Source: Isoetes taiwanensis (Eukaryota > Streptophyta > Lycopodiopsida > Isoetales > Isoetaceae). From it: 64,000 nucleotides of DNA. The DNA is taken from the NCBI GenBank assembly GCA_021234155.1, contig JAJEKV010000032.1, forward strand, positions 10,236,099-10,300,098, given 5' to 3'. Positions 33,031-44,611 of this stretch are shown in pieces (within the stretch, counting starts at the first letter, position 1; every line of letters starts with the position of its first letter). Below the pieces are notes generated by a model. That model saw only the letters and a program-made list of their open reading frames with translations, did no database searches and had not been told where the DNA came from. The position numbers and the translations under genes are program-made.

Positions 33031-33790
33031 GTGCTTAGGAGTGCATGGCCAAGTTATATTACATAACTTGCCAACCTTAGGATGGAACCAATTCTGCACG
33101 ATCCCATCCTATTGAGCAACCTGCCATGCAGACGCACCATAATGGAGCCACGTGGCATGATGTGGCAACTCTAACCTATTTATGACCTAACCCTAACCCT
33201 AAGCCACTTTTGGCTCCTACCATCTTGGAACCCTATTTCGTCCGAAACTTTGTTTCGAGAACCGTTTGTTGCAGCATAGCACGGATCAGTAGCCCCAAGA
33301 CCGTGATTATGTCAGAAGGAGTGGGAGCTACCCTGAATCGCTTGCAAGCCATGGAGACCCCAGGAGCAGATGGAAGTTCCTCCGGAGCAGGTATTTGGAA
33401 TAGTTTTCTAGGTAGATCATCTGGAAGCTAGGACTCCAGATGAACTAGTATCTTGTGTTTCTAGTAGAGCCCTCCTAGAACCCTCAGTTCAGACTTTGAA
33501 CCCAAATCAATGAACCCTAACTGTAAATCAGATGCATGTGATTAGGATTAGATGTTATTCTCATTATTTATCATGTTATGTGGATATATAATGTTGGTTG
33601 ATCTTGTTTGCACCTCTTGTGTTGGAAAGGGGGTAGAGACCTAGTAGCCTTGTTTGGATGATGCTGCTAGTTTAGACCTTTTAGTTCCTATTATATTGCG
33701 GCCTATGCATAGAGCCCACCAGACTATGGAGGCTATGAAGTGATTGAGCCAGATTCCATGGCCTGTAAGGCTAGCATCCCAAATTTCGAA
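33030..33790 (+). repeat. Decayed E3-type LTR copy in inverted orientation (plus)
   Basis: Runs opposite to the preceding copy: GCCACGTGGCAT, ACCTAACCCTAACCCTAA, GGTAGAGACCTAGTAGCC, CTATTATATTGCGGCCTATGC, all complements of E3 LTR blocks. With 31830-33030 it forms a head-to-head pair. Confidence 0.6.
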
Positions 33791-35040
33791 GTTTTCAAAT
33801 TGTTTTGGATGGTTCAAGCTTAAGAATGAAACCCAAACTGGACATCAAACTGACGTCATATCAAATTAAAAGGCATCAAAAACACCCTTTAAGAACAATG
33901 AAGCTCAAGAACTTCACATGTGCCCAGTCTTTTCTTTCCAAAAGCAGACTTTCTTCAGCTATGTCTACCTTCAACTTTGGAACAGGACTGCTTATTAGGT
34001 TCTTTGCCCCCCCGCATGCGGAGGTCATTCTTTGAGACTCTATTTTGCTTGCCCACATTATCATGAGGTTCATGAGTAGCTAGTTTATTAAAAACTTCAC
34101 ATGACATATGATTTCTTCAAATCTTCACATTTGCCATGCATATCAACAAGTGCACTGCTCACAAAGAAACGATCCATTTGCATGTACCAGCCTGCCATGT
34201 TCTAATGCTATTAGACCGCTTTCAATATACTGGAGAATGCATACGTCAAGGTAAGTGGTTGTGAGTTCTTGCAAAATCTGAGATCGTTCTGGATAAGAAT
34301 GGCAAATGGCCTGCCCAAAACTGGTAGAATAAGGTAATCTTACCCGACGTTGTGGAACAGGACCCTTCCACGACCCCTGACCTGCAGAAACGACGGTCCC
34401 GGATTCTGCAGGTCAGGGGCTGGCAAGAATGCCCTCCCCCTCCCGTTCCACATCACATCTGGCTTCATGCCATTCTTCCTCATTTCCTCAAATACTTCTA
34501 GTGCAGGAATATCCGCCCATGCGGCATACCAGTGAGTGCAGGGACAGAAGTTTTCTCTTGATTCATATCCATGATCTTCAGCTCTCTATCAAGCTGCCCT
34601 CTCTGCCATGTTCTACTATATCCTACTTTTATCAAAATGCAAGAAGTGCAAAAACAATTGAACTACATTTTTGCTTGTAAGGAGCATTCTAAAGCAAAAA
34701 AAATGGCAGAACAGAGCGTTGCAAAACCAAAAACCACACAAAGTCAAAGGGAAGAGTAATTACATGATCATGTGTGACAGGAGAACATAATGTCACCGGT
34801 ACAACGTGAGATCAGGAAGCCCAAACCACTCTCTAGAACTAAAACGAAAGTCTAAACTCTACCTCGAACTATCTATAAAGATGAAATCCAGTTCTCAAAG
34901 CAAAGATAATAATGAAATACAATGAATGTTCCGTCCCAGAGAATATAAGAAGATGAACGGTACAAAGCTTACATTAAGTGAGGTCAAGGAAGAATTTAGA
35001 CAAAAATATGGTATGAAGATGCTCTGTCGGAAGCAGTACA
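33791..35040. other. Non-coding, with one strong hairpin
   Basis: No gene recognised. The only structure is CCCCTGACCTGCAGA (34374-34388) with its exact complement at 34405-34419, loop 16 nt, nested within GTGGAAC..GTTCCAC (34352-34358 / about 34444-34450). Confidence 0.45.
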
Positions 35041-35045
35041 ACTGA

Positions 35046-36110
35046 TGGAGCTCAATGTTTGCATCAAATCACCAAGCAATTGATATATGCTGATGATGTT
35101 GACCTCCTAGCTTACACTCAGGTGGACATGCATCATCATCATCTCTGTGGCCTAGACACATTCTGCCAGGCAACATGTGTGTCAACTTGGCCAAGACCAA
35201 GGTGGTCCTCATATCATCCACACAACAGCCAAGAACCCTCACACTCACTTATCAGGGCTAGAACGTGGAAGTGATACCTCCTACAGATTTTTGGAAGCGG
35301 AGTTTCCATCTGCCATGTATTGGGACAGTTCCATTCGGCTACAAGCAGGCTGGAATAGCCATAGGATGAATAAATTGTATGTCACGCAGAAGAATAGCCA
35401 CAGGACGAAGCTGTGTGATTGGGCCCACCAGTCGCACCTAGTAAGGGTATTAATGGAGCCTGTCCTTTTATATGGGTCGAGGTTTGGGGCCCGATGTTGT
35501 CCCTTGCCACCTGGAATGACTTGAAGAAGGTGCAAAAAGCTTTCTTAGCACAGGCACTAGGGGTAAAGTCCACAATGCCATATCAAATATTGTTACAGAA
35601 GACAGGCTTCCCGCCTCTTCCGAGGGGGGCCCTTGACTGCTACATCATCTACTTTCAGAAGGTGGTCAGTATGGACAATGCTCAATCTGGCTTACACCGT
35701 GCCAATAGAGCCTCAGTGCTTGAAGGCCTGTTGGCAAAAAAAGAGGGCTCAGTGACTGGCTAGATGGAATGTGCAGGAGCATAGGTGAATCCAAGTGCAA
35801 ATGGAGGTCGATTGCCACAGCTTGAGACACACATGCTTCCGTCGCAAGCTATGGGATGTCAGCGCCTTTGGACAGGTCAAAACGGCACATTACCAACGCC
35901 ACATAAACCCCACATTGGAGCAGCTCCTACAACGATACCTGCGCACCCATCTGCCCATGAAAAAACGCAGATCCATTGCCTCAATTTGCACAAGTACACA
36001 CCGCTTCCGAATTGAGACGGGGAGATAGATTGGGGAGCTGCGCCAGGACAAATTTTGTCAATGTTGCCAAGTGGGAGCAGTGGAAGACAAATCAAATCCT
36101 GGCATGCTAC
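35046..36110 (+). pseudogene. LINE reverse-transcriptase remnant
   Basis: QLIYADDVDLLA carries the YADD catalytic motif of non-LTR reverse transcriptases. Downstream, in three frames, come a CVNLAKTKVV-like motif, PVLLYG.. followed by TWNDLKKVQKAFLAQALGVK and ILLQKTGFPPL, and near 36050 a Cys/His motif FCQCCQVGAVED, as in LINE C-termini. Frames change at about 35175, 35480 and 36040. The 5' domains are missing. It differs in sequence from the L1s at 42-50 kb. Confidence 0.75.
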
Positions 36111-36716
36111 ACTGAGTTAGTCAGGCCTGACCAGCTGCTACATAAGATGTTGAGCACGGCTTGGTATGGATGCTGGGATCATACCTTATCGGCGGGATTA
36201 GTTACGTCCTCAAGCACTCGCCTGATATGTGTGTATATTTTTCTCATGGTGTATATTTGTACAATTTGACAGCACTCTTATTTCTATCACAGTTTTTTCC
36301 CCAAAATCCTCTGGGGCAGGGGTTTTCTAACTTGGACAATAATAAGTCTGTTGTGCCATTTTGTTGGGTCCAATAGGTCGATTGGTCTCCATGGACGATA
36401 GAAACCCTTCTATTGTATTCTTCTTTATGTTCAAGTAGTTAAGCCTACTTGAAGGACTAGAAAGGGCTGGGATTGCCATTACTGGTCAAGCGAGGGATGC
36501 CTAGGATCAGTTATGGAGATTTTTTTTGGACAAGTGTAGAACCTGTTTTGGAGGACTAGAAAAGGACATTCTTATGGGGATAAGGTTAATCCCGAGAAAG
36601 AAAGGACTCACACTTTCCAGGAGTTGATCAATGATTTTGAAATGAAAGGTTTAATGGTTTTCTTCCAAGTTAATGACGATCGAGAACGATTGATCATGAG
36701 AGAATAAGGATTGTCA
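36111..36716. other. Unassigned, probably element debris
   Basis: No protein recognised. It may include the LINE 3' end; the short palindrome CCCCAAAATCCTCTGGGG (about 36300-36317) is the only structure. Confidence 0.3.
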
Positions 36717-36776
36717 TGATACAAGTACATGGGAGTGGTCCACGATGAAAATGCTATACGGTTAAGGCAAAGCTAT
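36717..36776 (+). repeat. Fragment of E4-type LTR start
   Basis: TGTCATGATACAAGTACATGGGAGTGGTCCA.. resembles the beginning of the E4 LTR at 37415-37475. Only about 60 bp. Confidence 0.5.
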
Positions 36777-36799
36777 GTAAATTGTTATCCCTGAAGTCA

Positions 36800-37030
36800 T
36801 TTTTCAAGCATAGTTTCTCAACATGTTCTCCAAGATTCTGTTGGTGCACGCCGTTTGCCAATCTATCTGCAGATGTTAGGCAGAACTCATCCACAATTTG
36901 GTGTAGATCGTGTTGAAGAAGTCTTGCCAAAAGGCGCTGTTGAACTTCGGATCTCTATCGGAGACAATCGCCCTGCGCATTCCATACGACGCCCTGCCAT
37001 ATACCTCACGGGAAACCCCCTATCCAGCAA
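36800..37030 (-). pseudogene. Gypsy integrase fragment
   Basis: Minus strand reads IVSDRDPKFNSAFWQDFF, then TKLWMSSA, a stop, and a corrupted QTDGQTE-like stretch. This is the core region around the second and third acidic residues of a Ty3/gypsy integrase. It directly adjoins an E3-type LTR fragment in the same orientation, so E3 is probably its family. Confidence 0.75.
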
Positions 37031-37035
37031 CATCG

Positions 37036-37413
37036 GTTGCATGGCCCTCCGTCTATCTCGCTCCTGAGATGGCCAGGGCATGGGAAGGAGACATCAGCAC
37101 TTGTCTTCTATGGGCTCCTATAACATCGGAAGCATAAATACAACGTCAGCACAAGCAATACAATACAATACAGCCGGCTACCTCGAAGGGTAGTGATATC
37201 CATCCAATAATAGATCCATCATAGATATCAATACACCATCATCATATGAGCTCCTACCCAGGCTCAGACTCGTTGGAAAAAGTAGACTGACGGCTGGGAT
37301 CTCAAGATAGAGCAGATCGAGATATAACAATGACTTGGCTGGCAATAGACAATGGCTAGTATCCACCCCCCTGTGCATATTATGCAGATGGGCTAAATCA
37401 GGCCCTGTCGTGA
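37036..37413 (-). repeat. E3-type LTR fragment
   Basis: TGCATGGCCCTCCGTC.., GGGCTCCTATAACATCGGAAGCATAAA, CTACCTCGAAGGGTAG and AGCTCCTACCCA match the E3 LTR in order, ending where the E4 LTR begins. Confidence 0.7.
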
Positions 37414-37419
37414 CTGTCA

Positions 37420-38220
37420 TGATATGGAGCAGGTACGAGGGAGTGGTCCAGGCAAAAAGGGTTAAGGCAATTATTAATTGTAGTTCCTAATGTTCCCAAG
37501 AATATAATTAAAAGGGACTTAGGAAGGCATTAACAAAATTATCCAAGCAAAAAAAAGGGGGGGCTAAAAATAAATGCAAAAGGGGCATTCATGCAAAGTC
37601 AGCTTCCAACTATTTTACACAGAAAAAGGGTAGCGTCGGACATTCTGAGCTCTGCTATCTGGGGTTGCGCTAAGGAAAAATAGCAAGAACCTTTTTTATG
37701 CGACAATGATTGTTTTAATCAGCAAAAAGGTAGATCAGACTATAAAAAGGAGGAATTGGCCAGATGGCAGCATCGACCATCACTGCAGTAGTTCAGTGCT
37801 CAAGCTCGACTCTGTAAATTGGCATCCACAGTTTTGAGTTCGTCAGCAGCCCCAAATCTTCCAGATTAAAGCTGTTGATGCTTTCTTGAATAAAACCTGA
37901 GATTGAATATGGTTTTCAATCGTCACTTCCTTTAAGCCTATTCAAAGTTTGATTTTGTTGAAAACCGAGTGATCATAAGCCGAAGGGAAATAAGATGTGA
38001 TCAATCCTTTGTTCCCATGCTCTCTGGGTAATTGCCTTAAGCCCTGTGTATTCGGTTGGGCGGATAATTAGTGTGCTCCAAATCTTGTCACGGAAATTGC
38101 AAATAATCTTGCTCTTCTTTTGGTTCAATTATTAACACAAGTTTTCTTGAATTCTTCGCTTGTCTAAAATTGTTATTGCCAAAAGCCTTTGAGTGCTATT
38201 AGACTTCTTAAACTGTATCA
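37420..38220 (+). repeat. E4 5' LTR, about 800 bp
   Basis: Starts TGATATGGAGC (or 5 bp earlier at TGTCATGATA) and ends CTGTATCA at 38220, two bases before a PBS, so plus orientation. TATAAAAAGG (about 37740-37749) is a likely TATA box. Confidence 0.7.
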
Positions 38221-38222
38221 AG

Positions 38223-38234
38223 TGGTATCAGAGC
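38223..38234 (+). promoter_or_regulatory. E4 primer-binding site
   Basis: TGGTATCAGAGC, the canonical complement of the initiator-Met tRNA 3' end, two bases after the LTR. Confidence 0.85.
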
Positions 38235-38257
38235 CTGTCAATCCAAATACCTGACCA

Positions 38258-39442
38258 ATGGCCCAGAACCGCTTCAATGTCTTTGAAAGACAATACTAGC
38301 AAGCTTTGTCCAATGCAAGCTATATTGCATCTCAGTTAGCATTGCCTACGCCAATAAGAGTATGATAGGCAAGTAGAATTGTTGTCTATCTTGTACCGCT
38401 TCCTTCCAAATATTTATCTGCAACCCCCTCTGCCTAATGATCCTCCACCAGTAACTCCTCCACCACCACCAAAGTTGAGAAAATAGTTAGAGAAAGCAGA
38501 CATGCCGTCCGTCAAAGGAGGAAAGATGAAGCCAGTTAAGGTTGTTAGTTTCATAAGCCAGTGGGAAAACTTCTTTGAACGTGTGCAGGCAACAGAGGTG
38601 GAAAGACTGCAAGCCATGGACACCTATTTAAAAGATCAAGCCCAAACATGGTGGCAAGACAGACGAGAATGCGATCCAAAAATTAACAACTGAAAAAGTT
38701 TCAAAATGGCATTTGAAGCGCATCACTTACCATCTAATTACCAGATGAGCTCCGTAGGGAATGGGACCGCTTGAAGCAAGAGAAAGCGGATAGTATTCAA
38801 TCCTACACTTCCAAATTCACTCATTTAGTAGCACTGATAGGAAATTTGGATGGGAATGAGCTTTTGAGAAAATATGTCAGCGGATGTAGAGATGATATCT
38901 ATGCGGAGATGGTAATACTGCACCCTAAGGATCTGGACGAGGCTATAAAATTAGCATCGGCAGTAGGGAGAAAAATAGATCCAAAATTGAGAAAATTTGA
39001 TCTTTGGGACGAGGAAACCTCAGATCGGGAAGACAAAAAGAAAGGTAAAGAGAAAAACGGGAATAAGGAATCATCTAGAAATTCCAAAAGAAAGAGATAT
39101 AATGGTGAGAATAATGGTTTTGAAAAGAATCGAGAAGAAGGAAATCAAAATAAGCAGCGAAGGGAACCCAAAGGACCAAAGAGAGGTTGCTATAGATGTG
39201 GAGGAAAGCATTACATAAGGGACTGCCCATTTGGAGAAGGGGGAATCAGAAGAGCTGAGCCATATAAATCTCAAAACGTTACTCAAATGCATGCGATTAA
39301 AGTTCCTAAACCCGTGGAGGATATAGCCGAGACTTCTAAGGCTGCCGATGAGCGAAAGAAAAGTGTAAGTTTGTCGGATGAGGAGCGATCAAGAGCCATA
39401 ACCAAGGAGAGGAAGTGGCTCCCATTTGGAACTATGGGGTAA
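38258..39442 (+). pseudogene. E4 gag with zinc knuckle
   Basis: Begins MAQNRF after the PBS, with stops in the N-terminal part. It then reads FISQWENFFERVQATEVERL..TWWQDRRE, a break at about 38690, and an open frame 38771-39442: SIQSYTSKFTHLVALIG.., ELLRKYVSGCRDDIYAEM, a basic Lys/Asn/Arg linker, and CYRCGGKHYIRDC (CX2CX4HX4C). This is a retrotransposon gag of Ty3/gypsy type. No protease or RT follows; the element is cut by an E3-type LTR fragment at about 39605. Confidence 0.8.
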
Positions 39443-39604
39443 AACAATTAGGAATTACATTTCTATAAAGAAAGATTTGTAAGTTGATTTTTTTTTATGT
39501 GGAATAAAATTAGACTATTATTTTTAATAGTGCAAAGTGTATCTTTGATAGATTGGTAATTATGATTGCAATGTAATAGGTCTGAACATGGTGCACTAAT
39601 GCCT

Positions 39605-40187
39605 CTTCGTAGATCAACAATTGTGCATAGCTACAACAGAGATAAACATATGCCATAAAACACGCAAGCTCCTACCCAAGGCTCGGACTCAAAAGGAGGT
39701 AGACTGACAGCTAGGCCTCGAGATAGAGCAGACCGAGTCATAACAATGGCGGGGCTGGCCATAGATTTGCACAATTTGCAGATGGGCTAGATCAGGCTCT
39801 GACATGACTCTAGCCTTCCGGATACGCAATCCCATGGTATCACCCATTGGGACTACTCCAGGTTGCATCTCCCTGGTCCGTCGAGGCAGGAAGGGTTTCA
39901 TCTCCCCTTACCAGGGTCTAGAGGTTCCATGGGCGGCTAGAGAATCGTGGCGACACACGATTCGTCCCCGACTTAACCCCCCAAAACAAGAGCCAGGCCA
40001 ACACCTCTGCAACTCTTGAGAAGCAGGGCAACACCATTGCCCCAGGAGGTGTCGGACCCATGCCCGGCCCACACGAAGTGACCTGCCATAAGCCTAGCCC
40101 GCTATGGGGTCCCCAGTAGCCATGCTCAGCAGGGAACCTCCCTCCGTATCTCCTCTATCCCCGTTATGTAGTGCTGAGTCACATCAT
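39605..40187 (-). repeat. E3-type LTR fragment
   Basis: CATAGCTACAACAGAGATAAACATATGCC.. to ..GTAGTGCTGAGTCACATCATA follows about 590 bp of the E3 LTR closely (e.g. CCCGGCCCACACGAAGTGACC). It appears younger than the copies at 31-34 kb. Confidence 0.8.
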
Positions 40188-40499
40188 AGTATTTCATTTT
40201 GTTAGCCTTGGCCCCTTGTCTATTTTGTTATGGGCTTGATGCCCTGCTCATTGTACCATCCCATAGTCCTTTAGTGGCTCAGTGGGCATTAAAACTTTAT
40301 CTATCTACCTACTTAATCTTTGTAGAAGTAGCATGAAAAATCTAGAGCATGCATTTGGAGTAGTATTTTTTGCAAGAAGACCTAGTGAATCCATTTTGTG
40401 CATGCTGAAATCTTATTTGTCTACAACATAGCAAGCATGGTTGCTGACATGTACTGCAATGTGGCAAGTTTTGCAACATTGGTTACTTTTTGGGATTCG

Positions 40500-40845
40500 T
40501 TAGATATTTTTCACAACAATCAACCCATATTTTTATTTGTTGTTAGGTATGTTGTGTTGACATGTACATTTGATTAGATAAAGGATTAATATGTTGTTGT
40601 TGTGTGTCATAGTTTCAGCATTTCTTAATCTCTCGAAGTGGTCCAATCTATAGTTGATATTTAAGACAACTTATAGCGCTTGAGTTGTTTGACGAACAGT
40701 GTTATTGCGGTAGAGCACCAATTTTATGGATCTGATGCAAAAGGGTACATTGCTGGCAAAAAGATATTGCACTCAAAGTTGGAGTAGAAACAACAGTTTT
40801 ATGTGGAATGCAGAAGTCGCTTTACTGTTGCAAGACATGCTTGGG
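40500..40845 (+). repeat. Dispersed repeat, copy 1
   Basis: Shares TAGATATTTT.CACAACAATC, CTGGCAAAAAGATATTGCAC and AATGCAGAAGTCGCTTTAC with 53470-53930. A short conserved translation (YIAGKKILHSK; VLC.MQKSLY) suggests a possible old exon, unidentified. Confidence 0.6.
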
Positions 40846-41320
40846 GGTTTGAAGCATGAGCACTACGCAAGCATATCCTTCCAATAGCCAAATAAGTATA
40901 ATGAATGTCTCTCCATTTAAGAATACACATTTTAAAACAAAACCTTATAAATATATAATATAACCTTTAAAGTAACTTTGGAACATTCTAACATTAGTAC
41001 TTAGATTTTAGTTAAAGGCTGAAAACAGGGTTGCGGCTTCTTTAACGTCAGTTGCGACTAGCCATTCCAGATCTGCTCCCGGATTTCTGGAAAGTAATCT
41101 GTAGAGTCACAGAAAGGTTCGACTTTGCTATTGTTGTTGTATTAATTTGGCTAATATAAAAAAAAAGGTTACCTTTTGTGAGAAAAAGGACTTTCCTATT
41201 ATGAAATAATGGATCTGATTCTTCCAGATCTCTTCTGCTCAATTTTGGAAGGAGAGTTGCTTTGATAAATTCTAGTTAAGAGAACAAATTTTTGACATCC
41301 CTAAAGACTCTTACTAAGCT

Positions 41321-41347
41321 GTTGTTGTTGTTGTTGTTGTTGTTGTT
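41321..41347. repeat. (GTT)9 microsatellite
   Basis: Nine uninterrupted GTT units. Confidence 0.95.
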
Positions 41348-41565
41348 TAAGATGCCATTCTTATTTGAAAATCCAAAGAAGTAAGGATAGTTGTTCTATC
41401 AGGATCTCTCGAAATTAGGTAGAGCCAAAGTCTGCTTGTTGAAGTGCTATCAAGCCTAAATTGGTTGGTGAACTTGTGTCAGAAGGCCCAATTTTTGTAA
41501 TTCACTTCGGATATATTTGATAAGGTTTGCTGAGTTTGCAGGAAGTAGAGTGGATTCATATCAGT

Positions 41566-41577
41566 TGGTATCAGAGC
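41566..41577 (+). promoter_or_regulatory. E5 primer-binding site
   Basis: TGGTATCAGAGC following ..CATATCAGT, marking the start of the interior of a second plus-strand gypsy element related to E4 (both then start MAQxRF). Confidence 0.8.
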
Positions 41578-42689
41578 CAAGTCATTCCATAAATTCTTGT
41601 GCAATGGCCCAAAAGAGATTCAAGGCCAATACAATTAAGCCATGAACACCGCTGCTCAAATTGCCATTTAGAATGGAATTCTTGCTTCATCCAACTTTAC
41701 CTCGAAGAAAATTGGAGTACACCACTATATTATATGAACCTGCCTGATATATACCAATGTTTGCCTTTTCCTGCGAGTCCTTTACTTGTGAATCTTCCTC
41801 CTCCCGCAATAGCTAATACCAGTATATAAAGAAATGGTTGAAGGAATGCTTACATATGCAGGAGATAAACAAAGCCCACTAGCAGTTCTAAGATTTCTAA
41901 CATTTAATGCATGGAATAAAGTTCAGTCTGCTTATGACTATGCTCCTCTTCGAGTCGGAGAAAATGAACGTTGAGCGCCAGCGCCTAAGAACTTCCTCGC
42001 TACTGGGAGAACTCCCTAGCCCCGATGGATGAGGCTTTGCTTGAAGCTGTTCTCTAGGGGCTGGGAATTGCACATATCCCAGTGGAAGTTCAAGATTCAG
42101 TGGTAGTCATTGAAAATTTGAGTAGGGAAGCAGTAGATTCGAACTCTAGGATAGGCTTCTGCAGATTTGGGCTTAACTCCTTCTTCTTGTGCATTCTTTG
42201 CTTCGACAGATCTGGGTCTTTAAGAGTGGCAGCCCACAATTCCCAGCCTTACCTTGGTCTTGGAAATAGATATGAGAGAAATCTGTTTATGATGAATGCT
42301 CCCTTGGAATTTGGGGTGGAGCCAGTTTATCATTGGGCTGCTTTCTTCGACCTCCAGCCATCACAATACATCCGAGATTTAGACGTGGTGGTGTGGAGAT
42401 TCCTAGTGTCTAATTAGTTTAGATTTGTCTTGGGCCCTGTGTCAGATTTTGGGGACTGTCAAGTAGGGTCTTTTAGGATCAGTCTTTCTGGGATTTTCGA
42501 TTGTACGGTGTGTCAGCTTTTATGTCAAATCTGGGGCTTTATCTCGGGGGATGCGGAAAGGCATCAAGTGCAGTTATCTCTGAATTGGGAAAATTGGGGA
42601 AAGGAAGTCGAAAAAACAGTCTGCTTTCTGGTAACGGTTCTCCTTTGTTCTGTGATAGCGGATTGCGCCGGTAGATCTAGTTGTGTTCG

Positions 42690-44611
42690 ATGGCAAGCAT
42701 GAAAACAAAGGCTGGAAGCTCTAAATAGCAGTGGAGTATAGAGGATGAAGAATGGACGCAGATATTTTGGTTGGAGGATAGGCGGGATAAGGCTTGGAGT
42801 GTGCTTAAAGAAATATATACGGGTCTTGAGATAATCAGAGATCAGCAAAGGGCAGCGGCTTTCTGCATGGGGGTTAACGAGGAGATAGGGATTGTGGCTT
42901 GTAAGGAGAAATTGAAGGCGATTGACAAAGACTATATGGACGGGAGGGCAAATGATAGAGACTGGGTCTGGAACACATTCGGTTTTGTGCAAGAAATGGA
43001 CAACACTCTCTATAAGCTTATTACGGTAAAGCAAGGCCATACCGAAACGGATTGTTGTAGCCTGAAAAACAGCATCTTTAGAACCTTATGGATGAATTGC
43101 TCTCGAAGGTGAAGAACCTTATAATTGTTTGGGATGGGTTGAAGGAAAGTTCCAAGGCGAGTATAAGGCTGATCAAGAGGTGGGAAGAGGCGGAGGATCA
43201 TGTCATAGAAAGACAACGGAAATCATTCAAATCAGGGCTAGCCATGGACCAGTCTATAGAAGGGATTTCCACATCCTTGGAGGTTTATCAGCTTAGAAGG
43301 AAGAAGCAGGCTAAAACCTGTGAAATCAAGGATTCAAATGGGTTCTTCAATCCGGTGGAGGTTAATTGCTGTGACTGCGGTAATTGCGAAGAGATCAAGC
43401 TTTCCAACCTGAACCTGACGAAAACGAAGATAGGGGAAAACAAGATTACCAATTCCATCCCGGTAATAGGAAAGAACGACAAAGCGAAAGGTTTGATTTC
43501 TCCTCCATCCTATAAAAATATTCTTTTGGGGGAGAAGTCGGCTATTCCTACTAACCCTAGGAGGGAGAAGAATAGGAATGGTGATTTCATTGATTTGTTT
43601 GGTGTGCCTGACTCGTCGGCTACTCGCATTTTCTCTAAGAAAGGTCTCTTAATTCATTTCCCGCGTAACTGCCCTGCTCAGGGGGACATTAAGACCTGGA
43701 TAACCAAATCCCAGCACATTCCAATTATGTCGATCCTTAAGCTTGATAGTAAAACCTTCCAGATCGTGTGCAGGGATGAGGTTTGTGTTGAGTACATTCT
43801 AAAAAGAAAATTGGACTCCATAGCCAACTCCCCTTTACATGATGAAATGGAGCCCAGATTTCATTCCGGGATCAGGGAGGGAGATTAGAACTTCTACATG
43901 GATTACTTTTCCCAATCTCCCTCTAGCTTTTTGGACTCGTACCCACTTAATGACTCTTTCTGAAGATATGGCGGAGGTTATAGATATCGATATCCCTCAA
44001 ACAAATTTTCCCTCCGTGTGTATTTCCAAGAAGATCAACTCGGAATGGAGGAAGAAAATCAAAACAAGAGTCAAAGCTAATGAATTTATGGAAATCACTG
44101 TTAATTACTCCAAATGGCCGGTCCCCGAGCTGGAGGCTAATGGAGCCCCTGTAAATTCAAGCAGGTTTGGATACCTAAGGAGATGAAGGAGAAGGAGGAG
44201 GATAAGGATTCTAATGAGCCTGTTCATATTATTAATCAGAGGATCCTGGGAGACAAAACGAAGGTGTCTAATGTAGTGTATCAAGAACACAAGGAAAGCC
44301 TAGACACCCCAAGTGTGGAAATAAAGGACAACATGGTCTTCATATTAAAAAACATTAACTTGTCGGTAAGAATTGACACAGGGGACTTCCTCTTTTCGGT
44401 GCCCGACCTCCCAGATATCCTGATTCAAAAACAAGAGGTGGACCTGATGGAAAAAATTGAGGGAATTCTGGATACTGAAGACAAAGGCTGGAAAATTGTT
44501 GACAAAAGAAAGGGTAGGGGAAAAAAGAAGTTTTATACTGGCCCATGCAGAATTAGCCCGAGAAAGCAGACCATCCAGGCTCGAAATGAGGTAGGTAAGT
44601 ATAAATCTTAA
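42690..44611 (+). pseudogene. Young L1 ORF1
   Basis: ATG 42690 (MASMKTKAGSSK) meets a stop at 42726-42728, then continues in frame as QWSIEDEEWTQIFW... Frame changes at about 43090, 43860 and 44170. TSTWITFPNLPLAFWTRTHL is the DUF4283-type signature of plant L1 ORF1 proteins. There is a short Cys cluster (CCDCGNCEE, near 43370) and a basic C-terminus (KGRGKKKFYTG). Its stop overlaps the ORF2 start as TAATG. Role in family: RNA-binding chaperone of the element RNP. Confidence 0.75.

Larger units (their letters stand above)
40188..41565. other. Non-coding; includes dispersed repeat and E5 LTR 3' part
   Basis: 40500-40845 is shared with 53470-53930. The last part before the PBS at 41566 must be the end of the E5 5' LTR (..GATTCATATCA), but its start is not defined. 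No gene. Confidence 0.5.

Noticed and set aside
33186-33202. Telomere repeat (CCCTAA)
   Set aside because: Only about two units, and the same short motif lies in the E3 LTR at about 17978; part of the LTR.
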